Shown piece after piece: positions 45,499 to 53,359 of a DNA stretch of 58,743 bases. Below the pieces are notes generated by a model that was not told the origin of the DNA, ran no database searches, and was given only the letters and a program-made list of their open reading frames with translations. The position numbers were made by a program, and so were the translations under genes. How positions within the stretch are numbered: the first letter of the stretch is position 1; each line of letters starts with the position of its first letter. Source of the stretch: Stenotrophomonas maltophilia (GTDB lineage Bacteria > Pseudomonadota > Gammaproteobacteria > Xanthomonadales > Xanthomonadaceae). The stretch lies in assembly GCF_002138415.1 (NCBI RefSeq), contig NZ_CP015612.1:4610001-4668743 (forward strand), in the 5' to 3' direction.

Positions 45499-46668
45499 TC
45501 AGTCGACCACGCGGCAGAACACGGCCTTGAGGTAACGCGATTCCTGCACGTGGGCCATGAAGGGATGATCCGGACCGGCGCCGGCCACCTTCAGGATCTG
45601 GATCGTGCGGCCGGAGAAATAGGCCGCGCGGCGCAGCATGTCGAGGAACTGGTCCTCGGCCACCAGGCCGGTGCAGGAGAACGTGGCGAACAGGCCGCCC
45701 GGCTTCACCACGCCCAGCGCCAGCTTGTTCATGTCCAGGTACTTCTTCAGCGCAGTGATGACCTGGTCGCGGTCGCGGGTCATCTTCGCCGGGTCCAGGA
45801 TCACCACGTCGTACTGCTCGCCGCGGTTGGCGGCATCACGCAGCCACGGGAAGATGTCGGACTGGACAAACTTCGGGCGCACGTTGTTCAGGCGCGAATT
45901 GCCCTTGGCGATCTGGATGACGTCTTCATCGATGTCGATGCCGACCACTTCGGTGGCACCACGCGCCGCCGCGTACACGGCGAAACCGCCGGTGTTGCAG
46001 CACAGGTCCAGCACGCTCTTGCCTTCCACCTGCTGGCTCAGCCATTCGCGGTTCTCGCGCTGGTCGGCGAAGAAGCCGGTCTTGTGCGCACCGGCCGGGT
46101 CGGCGCGGAACTTGATGCCGTACTCGGTGATCACCGCTGCTTCGGTGGTGGTGTTGCCGTGGAAGTCGAAGCTTTCCTGCTTCTGCACGTGTTCATCGGC
46201 GAAGCTGTGGAAGCGGCAACCCGGGAACTGCTCGCGCAGGGCGTCGTAGATCCATTCGCGGTGGCGGAACATGCCGGCGGCGAAGAACTCGACCACCACC
46301 AGGTCGCCGTAGCGATCCACCACCAGGCCGGACAGGCCGTCGCCTTCGCTGTGCACCACGCGCCAGGCGTCGGAGACCGCATCGAGCTTCAGCACCTCAC
46401 GGCGCAGCGACACCGCCTGGGCGATCTTGCGCGAGAACCAGCCGGCATCCACCGGCACGTTCTGATCGGTTTCAAGGATGCGCACGGCAATGCGCGAGTG
46501 CCCGTTGTAGAACCCGCGGCCAATGAACTCGCCATCGATGCCGACCACGTCGACGATGGAACCGGGCTTGGGCCGGACGGTCGGCTTCTCGACCAGTTTC
46601 TGGAAGATCCACGGGTGGCTGGAACGCCACGCATTCTTGAGGCGGACAATCGGAAGGGGGGTATTCAT
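45499..46668 (-). CDS. rlmI: class I SAM-dependent rRNA cytosine-C5 methyltransferase (RlmI-like)
   Basis: 389 residues. N-terminal PUA domain (IVRLKNAWRSSHPWIFQK, GRGFYNGHSRIAVRIL), a linker domain, and a Rossmann methyltransferase with VLDLCCNTGGFAVYAAARG (SAM-binding) and VVILDPAKMTRDRD (DPAK in place of DPPK). The Cys of FATFSCTGLV fits the catalytic cysteine of this family. E. coli RlmI methylates 23S rRNA C1962; the same target is likely but inferred. Confidence 0.88.
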   Translation of the reverse strand: MNTPLPIVRLKNAWRSSHPWIFQKLVEKPTVRPKPGSIVDVVGIDGEFIGRGFYNGHSRIAVRILETDQNVPVDAGWFSRKIAQAVSLRREVLKLDAVSDAWRVVHSEGDGLSGLVVDRYGDLVVVEFFAAGMFRHREWIYDALREQFPGCRFHSFADEHVQKQESFDFHGNTTTEAAVITEYGIKFRADPAGAHKTGFFADQRENREWLSQQVEGKSVLDLCCNTGGFAVYAAARGATEVVGIDIDEDVIQIAKGNSRLNNVRPKFVQSDIFPWLRDAANRGEQYDVVILDPAKMTRDRDQVITALKKYLDMNKLALGVVKPGGLFATFSCTGLVAEDQFLDMLRRAAYFSGRTIQILKVAGAGPDHPFMAHVQESRYLKAVFCRVVD

Positions 46669-46691
46669 CCACCTATTGTAAACCGGGCGCC

Positions 46692-46722
46692 GGGGTCAGA
46701 TTCCCGCAGCGGCTCTGACCCG
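46692..46722. repeat. GGGGTC palindrome, copy 5 (degenerate)
   Basis: GGGGTCAGATTCC, a CGCA loop region, then GGCTCTGACCC. Shorter than the other copies, with imperfect arms, in the reverse orientation. Confidence 0.6.
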
Positions 46723-46726
46723 GGCC

Positions 46727-46753
46727 GGCATCCCAACCAAGGTGGGCATCTAC
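46727..46753 (-). repeat. degenerate SMAG-like palindrome
   Basis: GGCATCCCAACC-AA-GGTGGGCATCTAC: imperfect arms and a CTAC foot, reverse orientation. Confidence 0.55.
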
Positions 46754-46842
46754 CAGAGCGGGGGCGCGGAGCCCCGTTGGGGATTCGACCCCAATTCAGG
46801 GGCATTTGACGGCGGCCCGGCCAGGCCGCAGAATCGGCGTCA

Positions 46843-46984
46843 GAAGGGGAGTAGCTCCCAGACGTTGTCGCCGTCATTTCGAGCCCGCAGGCTCCGGTGC
46901 AACGGCAGTTCCAGCCGACTGGGACTGCGAGCGAGACCTTCGCCGTACTGGCGAAGCTCTGTCCCTGGATCCCCCTCCCGATCC
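46843..46984 (+). ncRNA. yybP-ykoY manganese riboswitch
   Basis: The diagnostic 5' segment AAGGGGAGTAGC is at 46844-46855, followed by GTCGCCGTCA, and the second conserved segment GCGAGACCTTCGCC with its pairing partner GGCGAAGCTCT at about 46930-46960. These are the L1 and L3 loop regions that bind Mn2+ in the yybP-ykoY family. It sits directly upstream of a TerC/Alx gene, the classical partner in E. coli. A GGATC/GATCC hairpin (46967-46984) follows without a T run, suggesting control of translation rather than termination. Confidence 0.9.
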
Positions 46985-47041
46985 TCCGTTGCAGATCCTC
47001 GCCGTCCGGCCTGGCATTCATCTTTCCAACGGACATTCCCA

Positions 47042-48004
47042 ATGCAGACGATCGGTAACGTGTGGTTGTGGGGCGGCTTCGCAGCGGTGGTGGTCATCGC
47101 CCTGCTGGTCGACCTCGTGTTGATGCGCCATGGTGGACCGCACAAGGTCACCTTCAAGGAGGCCCTGTGGTGGTCCATCGGCTGGGTCGCGCTGGCCCTG
47201 CTGTTCAATGCGGGCCTCTGGTACTACCTGAATGAGACTGCCGGCCAGGTGGTGGCCAACAAGGTCGGCCTCGAGTTCCTGACCGGCTACCTGGTCGAAA
47301 AGGCCCTGGCGGTCGACAACATCTTTGTCTTCCTGATGATCATGAGCTACTTCGCGGTGCCGGAGGAACAGCGCCAGAAGGTGCTGATCATCGGCATCCT
47401 GGGTGCGATCGTGCTGCGTACGATCATGATCTTCGCCGGCAGCGTGCTGATCAGCCAGTTCCATTGGCTGCTCTACGTGTTCGGTGCCTTCCTGCTGTTC
47501 ACCGGCTGGAAGATGTGGTTCGCCGCCGGCCAGGAGCCGGACCTGGAGACCAACCCGGCCCTGCGCTGGATGCGCAAGCACCTGCGCCTGCTACCGGACT
47601 ACGCGGGCAACGCGCTGAGCGTGAAGCGTGATGGCGTGCGCTGGTTCACCCCGCTGTTCGCGGTGCTGATCCTGATCGCGGTCACCGACGTGATCTTCGC
47701 GGTGGACAGCATCCCGGCGATCTTCGCCATCACCACCGACCCGTTCATCGTGCTCACTTCCAATGTGTTCGCGGTGCTGGGCCTGCGTGCGATGTTCTTC
47801 CTGCTGGCCGGCATGGCCGACCGCTTCCACCTGCTGCCGTACGGCCTGGCGCTGGTGCTGGGCTTCATCGGCATCAAGATGATGATCATCGACCTGTTCA
47901 AGATCCCGACCCCGATCTCGCTGGGCGTGGTGGCGGTGATCATCGCCGCTACCGTGGTGTTGAGCCTGAAGTACCCGCCGAAGGAAGGCGAAGGCCAGGC
48001 CTGA
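47042..48004 (+). CDS. alx: TerC family membrane protein (Alx-like)
   Basis: 320 residues with about nine helices. TerC signatures are the acidic residues within helices: EFLTGYLVEKALAVDNIFVFLMI and VTDVIFAVDSIPAIFAI. E. coli Alx and related TerC proteins act in manganese export or in metalation of exported proteins; the Mn riboswitch in front supports a manganese role. The ATG at 47042 is preceded by GGAC 9 nt upstream. Followed by a GC-rich hairpin. Confidence 0.92.
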   Translation: MQTIGNVWLWGGFAAVVVIALLVDLVLMRHGGPHKVTFKEALWWSIGWVALALLFNAGLWYYLNETAGQVVANKVGLEFLTGYLVEKALAVDNIFVFLMIMSYFAVPEEQRQKVLIIGILGAIVLRTIMIFAGSVLISQFHWLLYVFGAFLLFTGWKMWFAAGQEPDLETNPALRWMRKHLRLLPDYAGNALSVKRDGVRWFTPLFAVLILIAVTDVIFAVDSIPAIFAITTDPFIVLTSNVFAVLGLRAMFFLLAGMADRFHLLPYGLALVLGFIGIKMMIIDLFKIPTPISLGVVAVIIAATVVLSLKYPPKEGEGQA

Positions 48005-48025
48005 GCCTGACCCGCTGGATGGCGC

Positions 48026-48056
48026 GGCCGGTGGGATTGTCCCGCCGGCCGTTTCC
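48026..48056 (+). terminator. probable terminator hairpin after terC
   Basis: GGCCGGTGGGA pairs with TCCCGCCGGCC (one G-T pair) around a TTG loop, followed by GTTTCC. Strong stem but weak T run, 22 nt after the stop codon. Confidence 0.5.
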
Positions 48057-48110
48057 ACTCTCCCGCAGCGGTGGCCTTGGTTTCGCGCCAACCACCGCCA
48101 TTGCTGAGGT

Positions 48111-48881
48111 ATGAACAACAACGCGCCCCTGCCCGCCGGCGACGCGCCGGCCCCCCGCAATGACCGCTCGCGCATCCTGCGGGCGTTCAATGTCAGCCTG
48201 GCCGCCGTGCTGGTGCTGGTGGCCGTGTTCGCCCTGCAGGGCACGTTCGACTGGCGACCGTGGGCGGTCGCGCCACTGGAAGCCAAGGGCCTGCTTGGCC
48301 TGATCGGCGGCCCGATGCTGCATGCCTCGGTCGAGCACATCGTCGCCAACAGCATCGCCATCCTGATCCTGGGCACGCTGGCCGGCAGCGTCTACCCGAA
48401 AGCCACCGTGCGCGCCCTGCCCCTGCTGTGGCTGGGCTCGGGCATCGGTGCATGGATGCTGGGCAATCCGGGCAGCGTGCACCTGGGTGCCAGCGGCGTC
48501 ACCCACGGCCTGATGTTCCTGCTGGCCAGCCTCGGCCTGCTGCGCCGTGACCGTGCGGCGATCGCCACTGGCCTGATCGGCATGCTGTTCTACGGCGGCA
48601 TGCTGATGACCATCCTGCCGCACGCCGACGGCGTGTCCTGGCAGTCGCACATGGGCGGTGCCTTCGCCGGCATCATCGCCGCGCTGCTGTTCCGCAACGC
48701 CGACCCGCTGCCGCCGCGCCCGCGCTACAGCTGGGAGGACGAAGAAGAAGACGTCGAACCGCTGCCCGACGATGAGCTGGAGCCGCCGTCACCGCAGCGC
48801 GTGCGGGTGCTGTGGCAGCCGCGCGAAGGCCAGGACTACGTGGTGATCCCGTTCCGCCGGCCGGACGAGCCGCGCAGCTAG
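48111..48881 (+). CDS. rhomboid family intramembrane serine protease
   Basis: 256 residues with six predicted helices. Catalytic Ser128 in GASG (residues 126-129) and catalytic His180 in QSHMGG; the HASVEHIVAN helix-2 motif (71-80) supplies the oxyanion residues. The cytoplasmic tail of about 60 residues is highly acidic (WEDEEEDVEPLPDDELEPP). Cleaves membrane proteins within the bilayer; substrates unknown. It starts 106 nt after terC. Confidence 0.9.
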   Translation: MNNNAPLPAGDAPAPRNDRSRILRAFNVSLAAVLVLVAVFALQGTFDWRPWAVAPLEAKGLLGLIGGPMLHASVEHIVANSIAILILGTLAGSVYPKATVRALPLLWLGSGIGAWMLGNPGSVHLGASGVTHGLMFLLASLGLLRRDRAAIATGLIGMLFYGGMLMTILPHADGVSWQSHMGGAFAGIIAALLFRNADPLPPRPRYSWEDEEEDVEPLPDDELEPPSPQRVRVLWQPREGQDYVVIPFRRPDEPRS

Positions 48882-48887
48882 GTGACG

Positions 48888-48966
48888 GTAGTGCCGGCCG
48901 CTGGCCGGCAACCCAAGGATTCCCCGCCGAAGGTTCATGAGGTTGCCGGCCAACGGCCGGCACTAC
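48888..48966. repeat. inverted pair of SMAG palindromes
   Basis: Forward GTAG unit with TGCCGGCC/GGCCGGCA arms (48888-48910) and reverse unit ending CTAC (48944-48966). They lie between the convergent rhomboid and glpQ genes, within 10 nt of both stops. Confidence 0.87.
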
Positions 48967-48974
48967 CGGGAGAA

Positions 48975-50081
48975 TCAGTTCCCCGCCGCGCCCATCCCAT
49001 CCACCGCCTGCCGGCCCAGCGCCGGGTCATCGGTGAAGAACGCATCGATGCCGGTGGCCAGATAGGCACGCATCTCGGTGATCGAGCCTTCCGCGTTGCG
49101 CGCGTTGTCGGCGCCCTTGCGCAGGTTGCTGGCCTGGAAATGATTCTCCGGGCGGAAGGTATACGGAATCACCATCAGGCCCACTGCATGTGCGTCCTGT
49201 ACCAGCGTAGTCGGAGTGCTCAGCGCGCCCTTGGCGTCCAGCGGAATGATCGAGCGCAGTTCCGGGCCGATGCTGTCGGCGTAGCTGGCGATGTCCTTCA
49301 GTCCGGCCGGCGTCATCATCTGCGCGTAGGTCAGCGTGCCACCGGCCTTGGCAATGTCGGCCGGCTGGGTGTTGCCCCTCCACAGCAGCTGCAGCAGGCG
49401 GATGTTGCTGCCGCGCGGGATCTTGCCGCGCAGGTAGCGCAGGTTGGCGGTCTCGAACGACTGGATGGTGACCGGCCCGACGTTGGTGTATGCGTTGCCA
49501 CGCAGCGCGGCCAGGAGCTTGTCCTCCATCGGCAGGCCGATCGACTGGAAGTAGGTCGGGTGCTTGATCTCCGGGACCAGGCCGATGCCGCGGTTGGCGC
49601 GGCCGGCCTGCTGCACCAGGAAGGCCAGGATCTCGTCGAGGCTGGCAATGCGGAACTGGCCATCGTAGGCAGTGCTGCGCAGCTCCGGCAGGCGCTCGCG
49701 CGCGTACAGGGTCTTCAGCTCGGCCAGGGTGAAGTCTTCGGTGAACCAGCCGTCGACCTTCTGCCCGTCGATGACCTTGCTGGTGCGGCGGCTGGCGAAC
49801 TCCGGATGCGAGGCGACGTCGGTGGTGCCACCGATCTCGTTCTCGTGGCGGGCCACCATCACCCCGTCCTTGGTCATGACCAGGTCCGGTTCGATGTAGT
49901 CGGCGCCATCGGCGATGGCCTGCGCGTAGGCGGCCAGGGTGTGCTCGGGCAGCAACGCGCTCGCCCCGCGATGGCCATAGACCGACACCTTGTGCGCGGC
50001 CGGGGTGGAGGATTCAGCACTCATGGCCACCGATGGTGCCACGGCCAGCGACAACAGCAACGCACAACCCCACGACTTCAC
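48975..50081 (-). CDS. glpQ: glycerophosphodiester phosphodiesterase, periplasmic (GlpQ-like)
   Basis: 368 residues. The GTG at 50081 with GGGGAAG 6 nt upstream gives a proper signal peptide (KSWGCALLLSLAVAPSVAMSA); the longer open frame upstream does not. The GDPD domain shows YGHRGASALLPEHTLAAYA, DYIEPDLVMTKDGVMVARHE and LVPEIKHPTYF, covering the catalytic His and metal-binding Glu-Asp residues. Hydrolyses glycerophosphodiesters to glycerol 3-phosphate and an alcohol. Confidence 0.92.
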   Translation of the reverse strand: MKSWGCALLLSLAVAPSVAMSAESSTPAAHKVSVYGHRGASALLPEHTLAAYAQAIADGADYIEPDLVMTKDGVMVARHENEIGGTTDVASHPEFASRRTSKVIDGQKVDGWFTEDFTLAELKTLYARERLPELRSTAYDGQFRIASLDEILAFLVQQAGRANRGIGLVPEIKHPTYFQSIGLPMEDKLLAALRGNAYTNVGPVTIQSFETANLRYLRGKIPRGSNIRLLQLLWRGNTQPADIAKAGGTLTYAQMMTPAGLKDIASYADSIGPELRSIIPLDAKGALSTPTTLVQDAHAVGLMVIPYTFRPENHFQASNLRKGADNARNAEGSITEMRAYLATGIDAFFTDDPALGRQAVDGMGAAGN

Positions 50082-50151
50082 TGCGACTTCCCCAAGCGGT
50101 ATGTGATGGGCGTCAGTATGCGGCGGCAATGTGACAGGTGGGGGACCTGGA

Positions 50152-50176
50152 GTCGGATCCCCGCAGGGGCTCCGAC
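50152..50176. repeat. GGGGTC-type palindrome, copy 6 (short)
   Basis: GTCGGATCCCC-GCA-GGGGCTCCGAC. The outer GGGG/CCCC ends are lost but the asymmetric GGATCC/GGCTCC arms are kept. Upstream of both glpQ and the beta-family gene. Confidence 0.6.
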
Positions 50177-50192
50177 CTGACCGCCCCCATTC

Positions 50193-50237
50193 TTCAAACA
50201 ATTCTGATTGAAGCGCTGCACGGCCCGCGACTAGCCT
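50193..50237 (+). promoter_or_regulatory. possible promoter and operator of the beta-family gene
   Basis: An AT-rich palindrome TTCAAACA-ATTC-TGATTGAA (50193-50212) overlaps TTGAAG (50208-50213), which with TAGCCT (50232-50237) could form a -35/-10 pair with an 18-nt spacer. Both boxes are imperfect. The symmetry and AT richness stand out from the surroundings. Confidence 0.4.
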
Positions 50238-50272
50238 CCAAGGACCAACAGCGAAGTTGTCAGGGGCAGATC

Positions 50273-51367
50273 ATGGAACAACCGATGTACATGCCGATTC
50301 TCAAATGGCGGCAGGGGGAGTATCTCGCGGTGGGTCGTACCAGCGAAGGAGTCAAGGATGGGATCTATCCCCTGTTCGAGATCCCGATCGAGCAGTGGGA
50401 CTTCGAGAACGATGCACCGGCCAAGTCGCTCGATGACCACCTAAAGATGGTAGGCAGACGTCTGAGCAGTAACTGGAAGGCGCGGAGCTGCCTGTTCGAT
50501 TCGCCCTATCTTGCCGGGGACGACACCATGGCGGACGGGCAGCACCATCTGGAACGGATCTTCGACCTCACGCGGACCGCGGGATGCAAGGCCATTCCCG
50601 TGACCGGCGTTGACCGGCATGTCGACTACCAGCAGGCGGTAGCACGGATCGTCGCCCGCGATGCTCGTGGCTGCGGATTACGGCTGGTGCCGGATGATCT
50701 TGAAGGAGGGCGCCTGGCCCGGATATCAGGGTTGCTGAAACTGTTGGGCGTGGTCTCGGGTCAGGTGGACCTGATCCTCGACAGCTCGGCCGATGTCGCC
50801 GACTCGCCCACGCTTCAGGCATCGACTTGGCAGGCATGGATTACGGCGGTTCCGGATCTGGCCGACTGGAGATCGATCACCCTCGCAGGTGGTAGTTTCC
50901 CTGCCAGTCTGAGCCCCTCTTCGAGCTATCGCCCACATGGCGACGTGAACCGGCGGGAATGGCGCGCGTACACGCGGCTAGCCCGCATGCACTCTGGACG
51001 AATGCCATGGTTTGGTGACTATGGCTGTGCTTCTCCGCAGACGGAATTGATGGATCCGCGCCTGTTCGACCCCAACGCCAAGATCAAGTACACGATAGAT
51101 GATCAGTGGCGGATCGTTGTAGGTACCCAGATCAAGCGCAACGGCCGCGACCAGTACCGTGATCTGTGCCGGCACCTGGTCTCCGATCTGCCGGTGGTCT
51201 TCATGGGGCGCGGCTACAGCTGGGGCGATGCGTACATCGAGGACTGCGCAAACAGTGTCACCAGTACGGGGGGAAGCTCGACCTGGCCAACGGTAGCGAC
51301 CAACCACCATATGACTAAGGTTGTTCGCGACCTCGCCAGTCTGACCGGCGCTTCAACTGATCCCTGA
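50273..51367 (+). CDS. beta/sce7725-like family protein of an accessory pair
   Basis: 364 residues beginning MEQPMYMPILKWRQGEYLAV, the start typical of beta-protein (PF14350) and sce7725-type proteins, followed by GIYPLFEIPIEQWDF. A TIM-barrel-like alternation follows, with VDLILDSSADV and WRSITLAGGSFPASL, then a long C-terminal part (RDQYRDLCRHLVSDL, FMGRGYSWGD). Biochemical function unknown. AGGGG lies 6 nt before the ATG at 50273; the frame is open 45 codons further up with no homology. Its 3' end overlaps the convergent sce7726-like gene by 53 nt. GC content is visibly lower than in neighbouring core genes. Confidence 0.75.
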   Translation: MEQPMYMPILKWRQGEYLAVGRTSEGVKDGIYPLFEIPIEQWDFENDAPAKSLDDHLKMVGRRLSSNWKARSCLFDSPYLAGDDTMADGQHHLERIFDLTRTAGCKAIPVTGVDRHVDYQQAVARIVARDARGCGLRLVPDDLEGGRLARISGLLKLLGVVSGQVDLILDSSADVADSPTLQASTWQAWITAVPDLADWRSITLAGGSFPASLSPSSSYRPHGDVNRREWRAYTRLARMHSGRMPWFGDYGCASPQTELMDPRLFDPNAKIKYTIDDQWRIVVGTQIKRNGRDQYRDLCRHLVSDLPVVFMGRGYSWGDAYIEDCANSVTSTGGSSTWPTVATNHHMTKVVRDLASLTGASTDP

Positions 51368-51902
51368 CCAGCGCACGGATTTCCGCAAGACTGTAGAGCT
51401 CCGACAGACGTTCACATAGCGCTGCGCGGTTGCCGCGCAGCGCTGATTTTTCAGGCGTCCGCCCACCGATCAGAGCAGAAATTTCATCGCGCCAGAGAAG
51501 TGCCGCGACGGCCGTCGCGCTCACTGATGGATTGAGTTTTGCAGCCCGTACTAGTTCCAGCCTCACTGCGTTGCGCGCTCCACGTAATGCCAGCCTGACC
51601 CCCCACCAAGCAGGCAACGTCTCCAGGGCATGGTCCAGATGACGCTGTCCCACCACGATCGTTGCCTTGTCAAGGACATCGGAATAGAACTGCTGCTGCA
51701 ACGGGAGTCTCCGCAGCGTGTCGACATCACTCTTGATCTCGTAGCCGTGCAGGTGGCCATTGATGACGCAGACGTCGACCCGGCAGGCACCGCGCGCAAG
51801 CCCCATTTCCTCCACCACAAGCGTGTTCGGATTTGCGACATGCTCAGCAATGACCTTGCCCAGCAGGGCTGATCGCACGTCACTGTCGGTGATCGGGTTC
51901 AT
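51315..51902 (-). CDS. sce7726 family protein, PD-(D/E)XK-like
   Basis: 195 residues. An N-terminal domain with E31/E32, then RVDVCVINGHLHGYEIKSDVD: D43, E55-I-K57 fit the D-x(n)-ExK core of PD-(D/E)XK nucleases (inference). Then a helical C-terminal half (ALLWRDEISALIGGR, ALCERLSELYSLAEIRALVRDQLKRR). sce7726-family genes are typically found next to sce7725/beta-type genes, as here, but the two are convergent rather than tandem. A 60-base sample (51661-51720) is 57% GC, below the core genes. Function unproven. Confidence 0.8.
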   Translation of the reverse strand: MNPITDSDVRSALLGKVIAEHVANPNTLVVEEMGLARGACRVDVCVINGHLHGYEIKSDVDTLRRLPLQQQFYSDVLDKATIVVGQRHLDHALETLPAWWGVRLALRGARNAVRLELVRAAKLNPSVSATAVAALLWRDEISALIGGRTPEKSALRGNRAALCERLSELYSLAEIRALVRDQLKRRSDWRGREQP

Positions 51903-52006
51903 GGCGGCATGATATCAAGGAGGCGTCGCGCACCGGGTTGAAACCCCTCGCCGTCAGTCATGAGTAAGCGAGGCAGTCAGAGCCTCTCCGGGGATCTCAC
52001 CTCGCG

Positions 52007-53356
52007 TTACTTGCCGATGCAGAAGCTGGAAAAGATCCTTCCCAGCAGGTCATCGGCACTCATCTGCCCGGTGATCTCGCCCAGAGCGTCATGTGCCAGC
52101 CGCAGTTCCTCGGCGGCCAGTTCCAGGTGCTCGTGCGCCAGCTCGCCATCGGCGCGCTGCGCATGTTCCTGCGCACGCTCGATTGCATCCACATGCCGCG
52201 TGCGCGCGGAGAACTCGCCGTCCACCTGCTCGCCCGCCCCGGACGAAGCGATGCCGCGCAGGCGCGCATGCAGATCTTCGAGCCCGGCGCCGGTGGCGGC
52301 CGAAACGAACACCCGATCCGGATCGTCCAGCGCCGGCAGCACATCCAGCAGGTCCGACTTGTTGTGGATGTAGACCTTGTGCGGCACGGCGGCCACGGCC
52401 TCGCCCAGCGCGGCTTCACCCGCAGCCGGATCGCGCGCATCCAGCACGATCAGCGCCAGGTCGGTGCGTTCGATTTCCACGTGGGCGCGGCGCATGCCTT
52501 CGCGTTCGATGGCGTCGCCGCCGTCGCGCAGGCCAGCGGTGTCGACCAGGGTCAGTTCCAGGCCATCCAGGCGGATGGTCTCGCGCAGGGTGTCGCGGGT
52601 GGTTCCGGCGATGTCGGTGACGATGGCGCGCTCGCTGCCGGCCAGCGCGTTCAGCAGTGAACTCTTGCCCGCATTCGGCGGACCGATCAGCACCGCGTGC
52701 AGGCCATCGCGCAGGCGACGGCCGCGTTCGGCATCGCGGCGCAGAATGGCCAGATCGCTGCGCGCCTGTTCCAGGCCACGCCGCACCTGCGCGCCACCGA
52801 GGGTATCCAGCGGTTCGTCGGCGAAGTCGATGGCCGCTTCCACGTGGATGCGCAGCAGCACCAGCTGCTCGACCACGGCGTCGATGCGGCGCGAGAACAC
52901 GCCATCCAGCGAACGGCGCGCAGCGCGCGCGGCGCGGTTGTCGCCCGCGGCGATCAGGTCGGCGATGGCCTCGGCCTGGGCCAGGTCGAGCTTGCCGTTG
53001 AGGAACGCGCGTTCGCTGAACTCGCCCGGCCGCGCCTGGCGCGCACCGAGCGCGATACAGCGCGCGACCAGTTGCTGCAGCAGCACAGGGCTGCCATGGC
53101 CCTGCAGTTCCACCACTTCTTCGCCGGTGAAGCTGTTCGGCGCCGGGAACCACAGCACGATGCCATCATCAATGACCTCGCCGTCGGCATCGCGCAGGCG
53201 TGCGTAATGCGCATGGCGCGGGCGCAGCGCAGGCGCACCCAATGCGTTGGCGATGGCCGCAGCGCGTGGGCCGGACAGGCGCAGCAGGCCGACACCGCCG
53301 GCGCCGGGCGCACTGGCGATGGCCACGATGGTGTCGGTACGGATCGCGTCGTTCAT
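52007..53356 (-). CDS. mnmE: tRNA uridine-5-carboxymethylaminomethyl modification GTPase MnmE (TrmE)
   Basis: 449 residues. N-terminal folate-binding domain ([21 protein letters not shown]), helical domain, and an inserted G domain with P-loop [17 protein letters not shown]3 DTAGLRD and G4 NKSD. It ends in the invariant CIGK whose Cys is essential for tRNA modification with MnmG. It lies 3 nt after the deacetylase-caspase gene, so the two are probably co-transcribed. Confidence 0.96.
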   Translation of the reverse strand: MNDAIRTDTIVAIASAPGAGGVGLLRLSGPRAAAIANALGAPALRPRHAHYARLRDADGEVIDDGIVLWFPAPNSFTGEEVVELQGHGSPVLLQQLVARCIALGARQARPGEFSERAFLNGKLDLAQAEAIADLIAAGDNRAARAARRSLDGVFSRRIDAVVEQLVLLRIHVEAAIDFADEPLDTLGGAQVRRGLEQARSDLAILRRDAERGRRLRDGLHAVLIGPPNAGKSSLLNALAGSERAIVTDIAGTTRDTLRETIRLDGLELTLVDTAGLRDGGDAIEREGMRRAHVEIERTDLALIVLDARDPAAGEAALGEAVAAVPHKVYIHNKSDLLDVLPALDDPDRVFVSAATGAGLEDLHARLRGIASSGAGEQVDGEFSARTRHVDAIERAQEHAQRADGELAHEHLELAAEELRLAHDALGEITGQMSADDLLGRIFSSFCIGK

Positions 53357-53359
53357 CGC

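Larger units (their letters stand above)
46669..47041 (+). other. 373-nt leader region before terC
   Basis: Between the divergent rlmI-like gene and terC. It holds a GGGGTC-type palindrome (46692-46722), a SMAG-like unit (46727-46753) and the manganese riboswitch (46843-46984). The last 57 nt before the terC ATG show no further structure beyond a weak GGA ribosome site. Confidence 0.8.

Noticed and set aside
47018..48650. Open frames antisense to terC and the rhomboid gene
   Set aside because: Shadow frames opposite genes with clear family motifs.
50138..50272. A longer N-terminus for the beta-family protein
   Set aside because: It runs through the palindrome and possible promoter; homology and a good ribosome site start at 50273.
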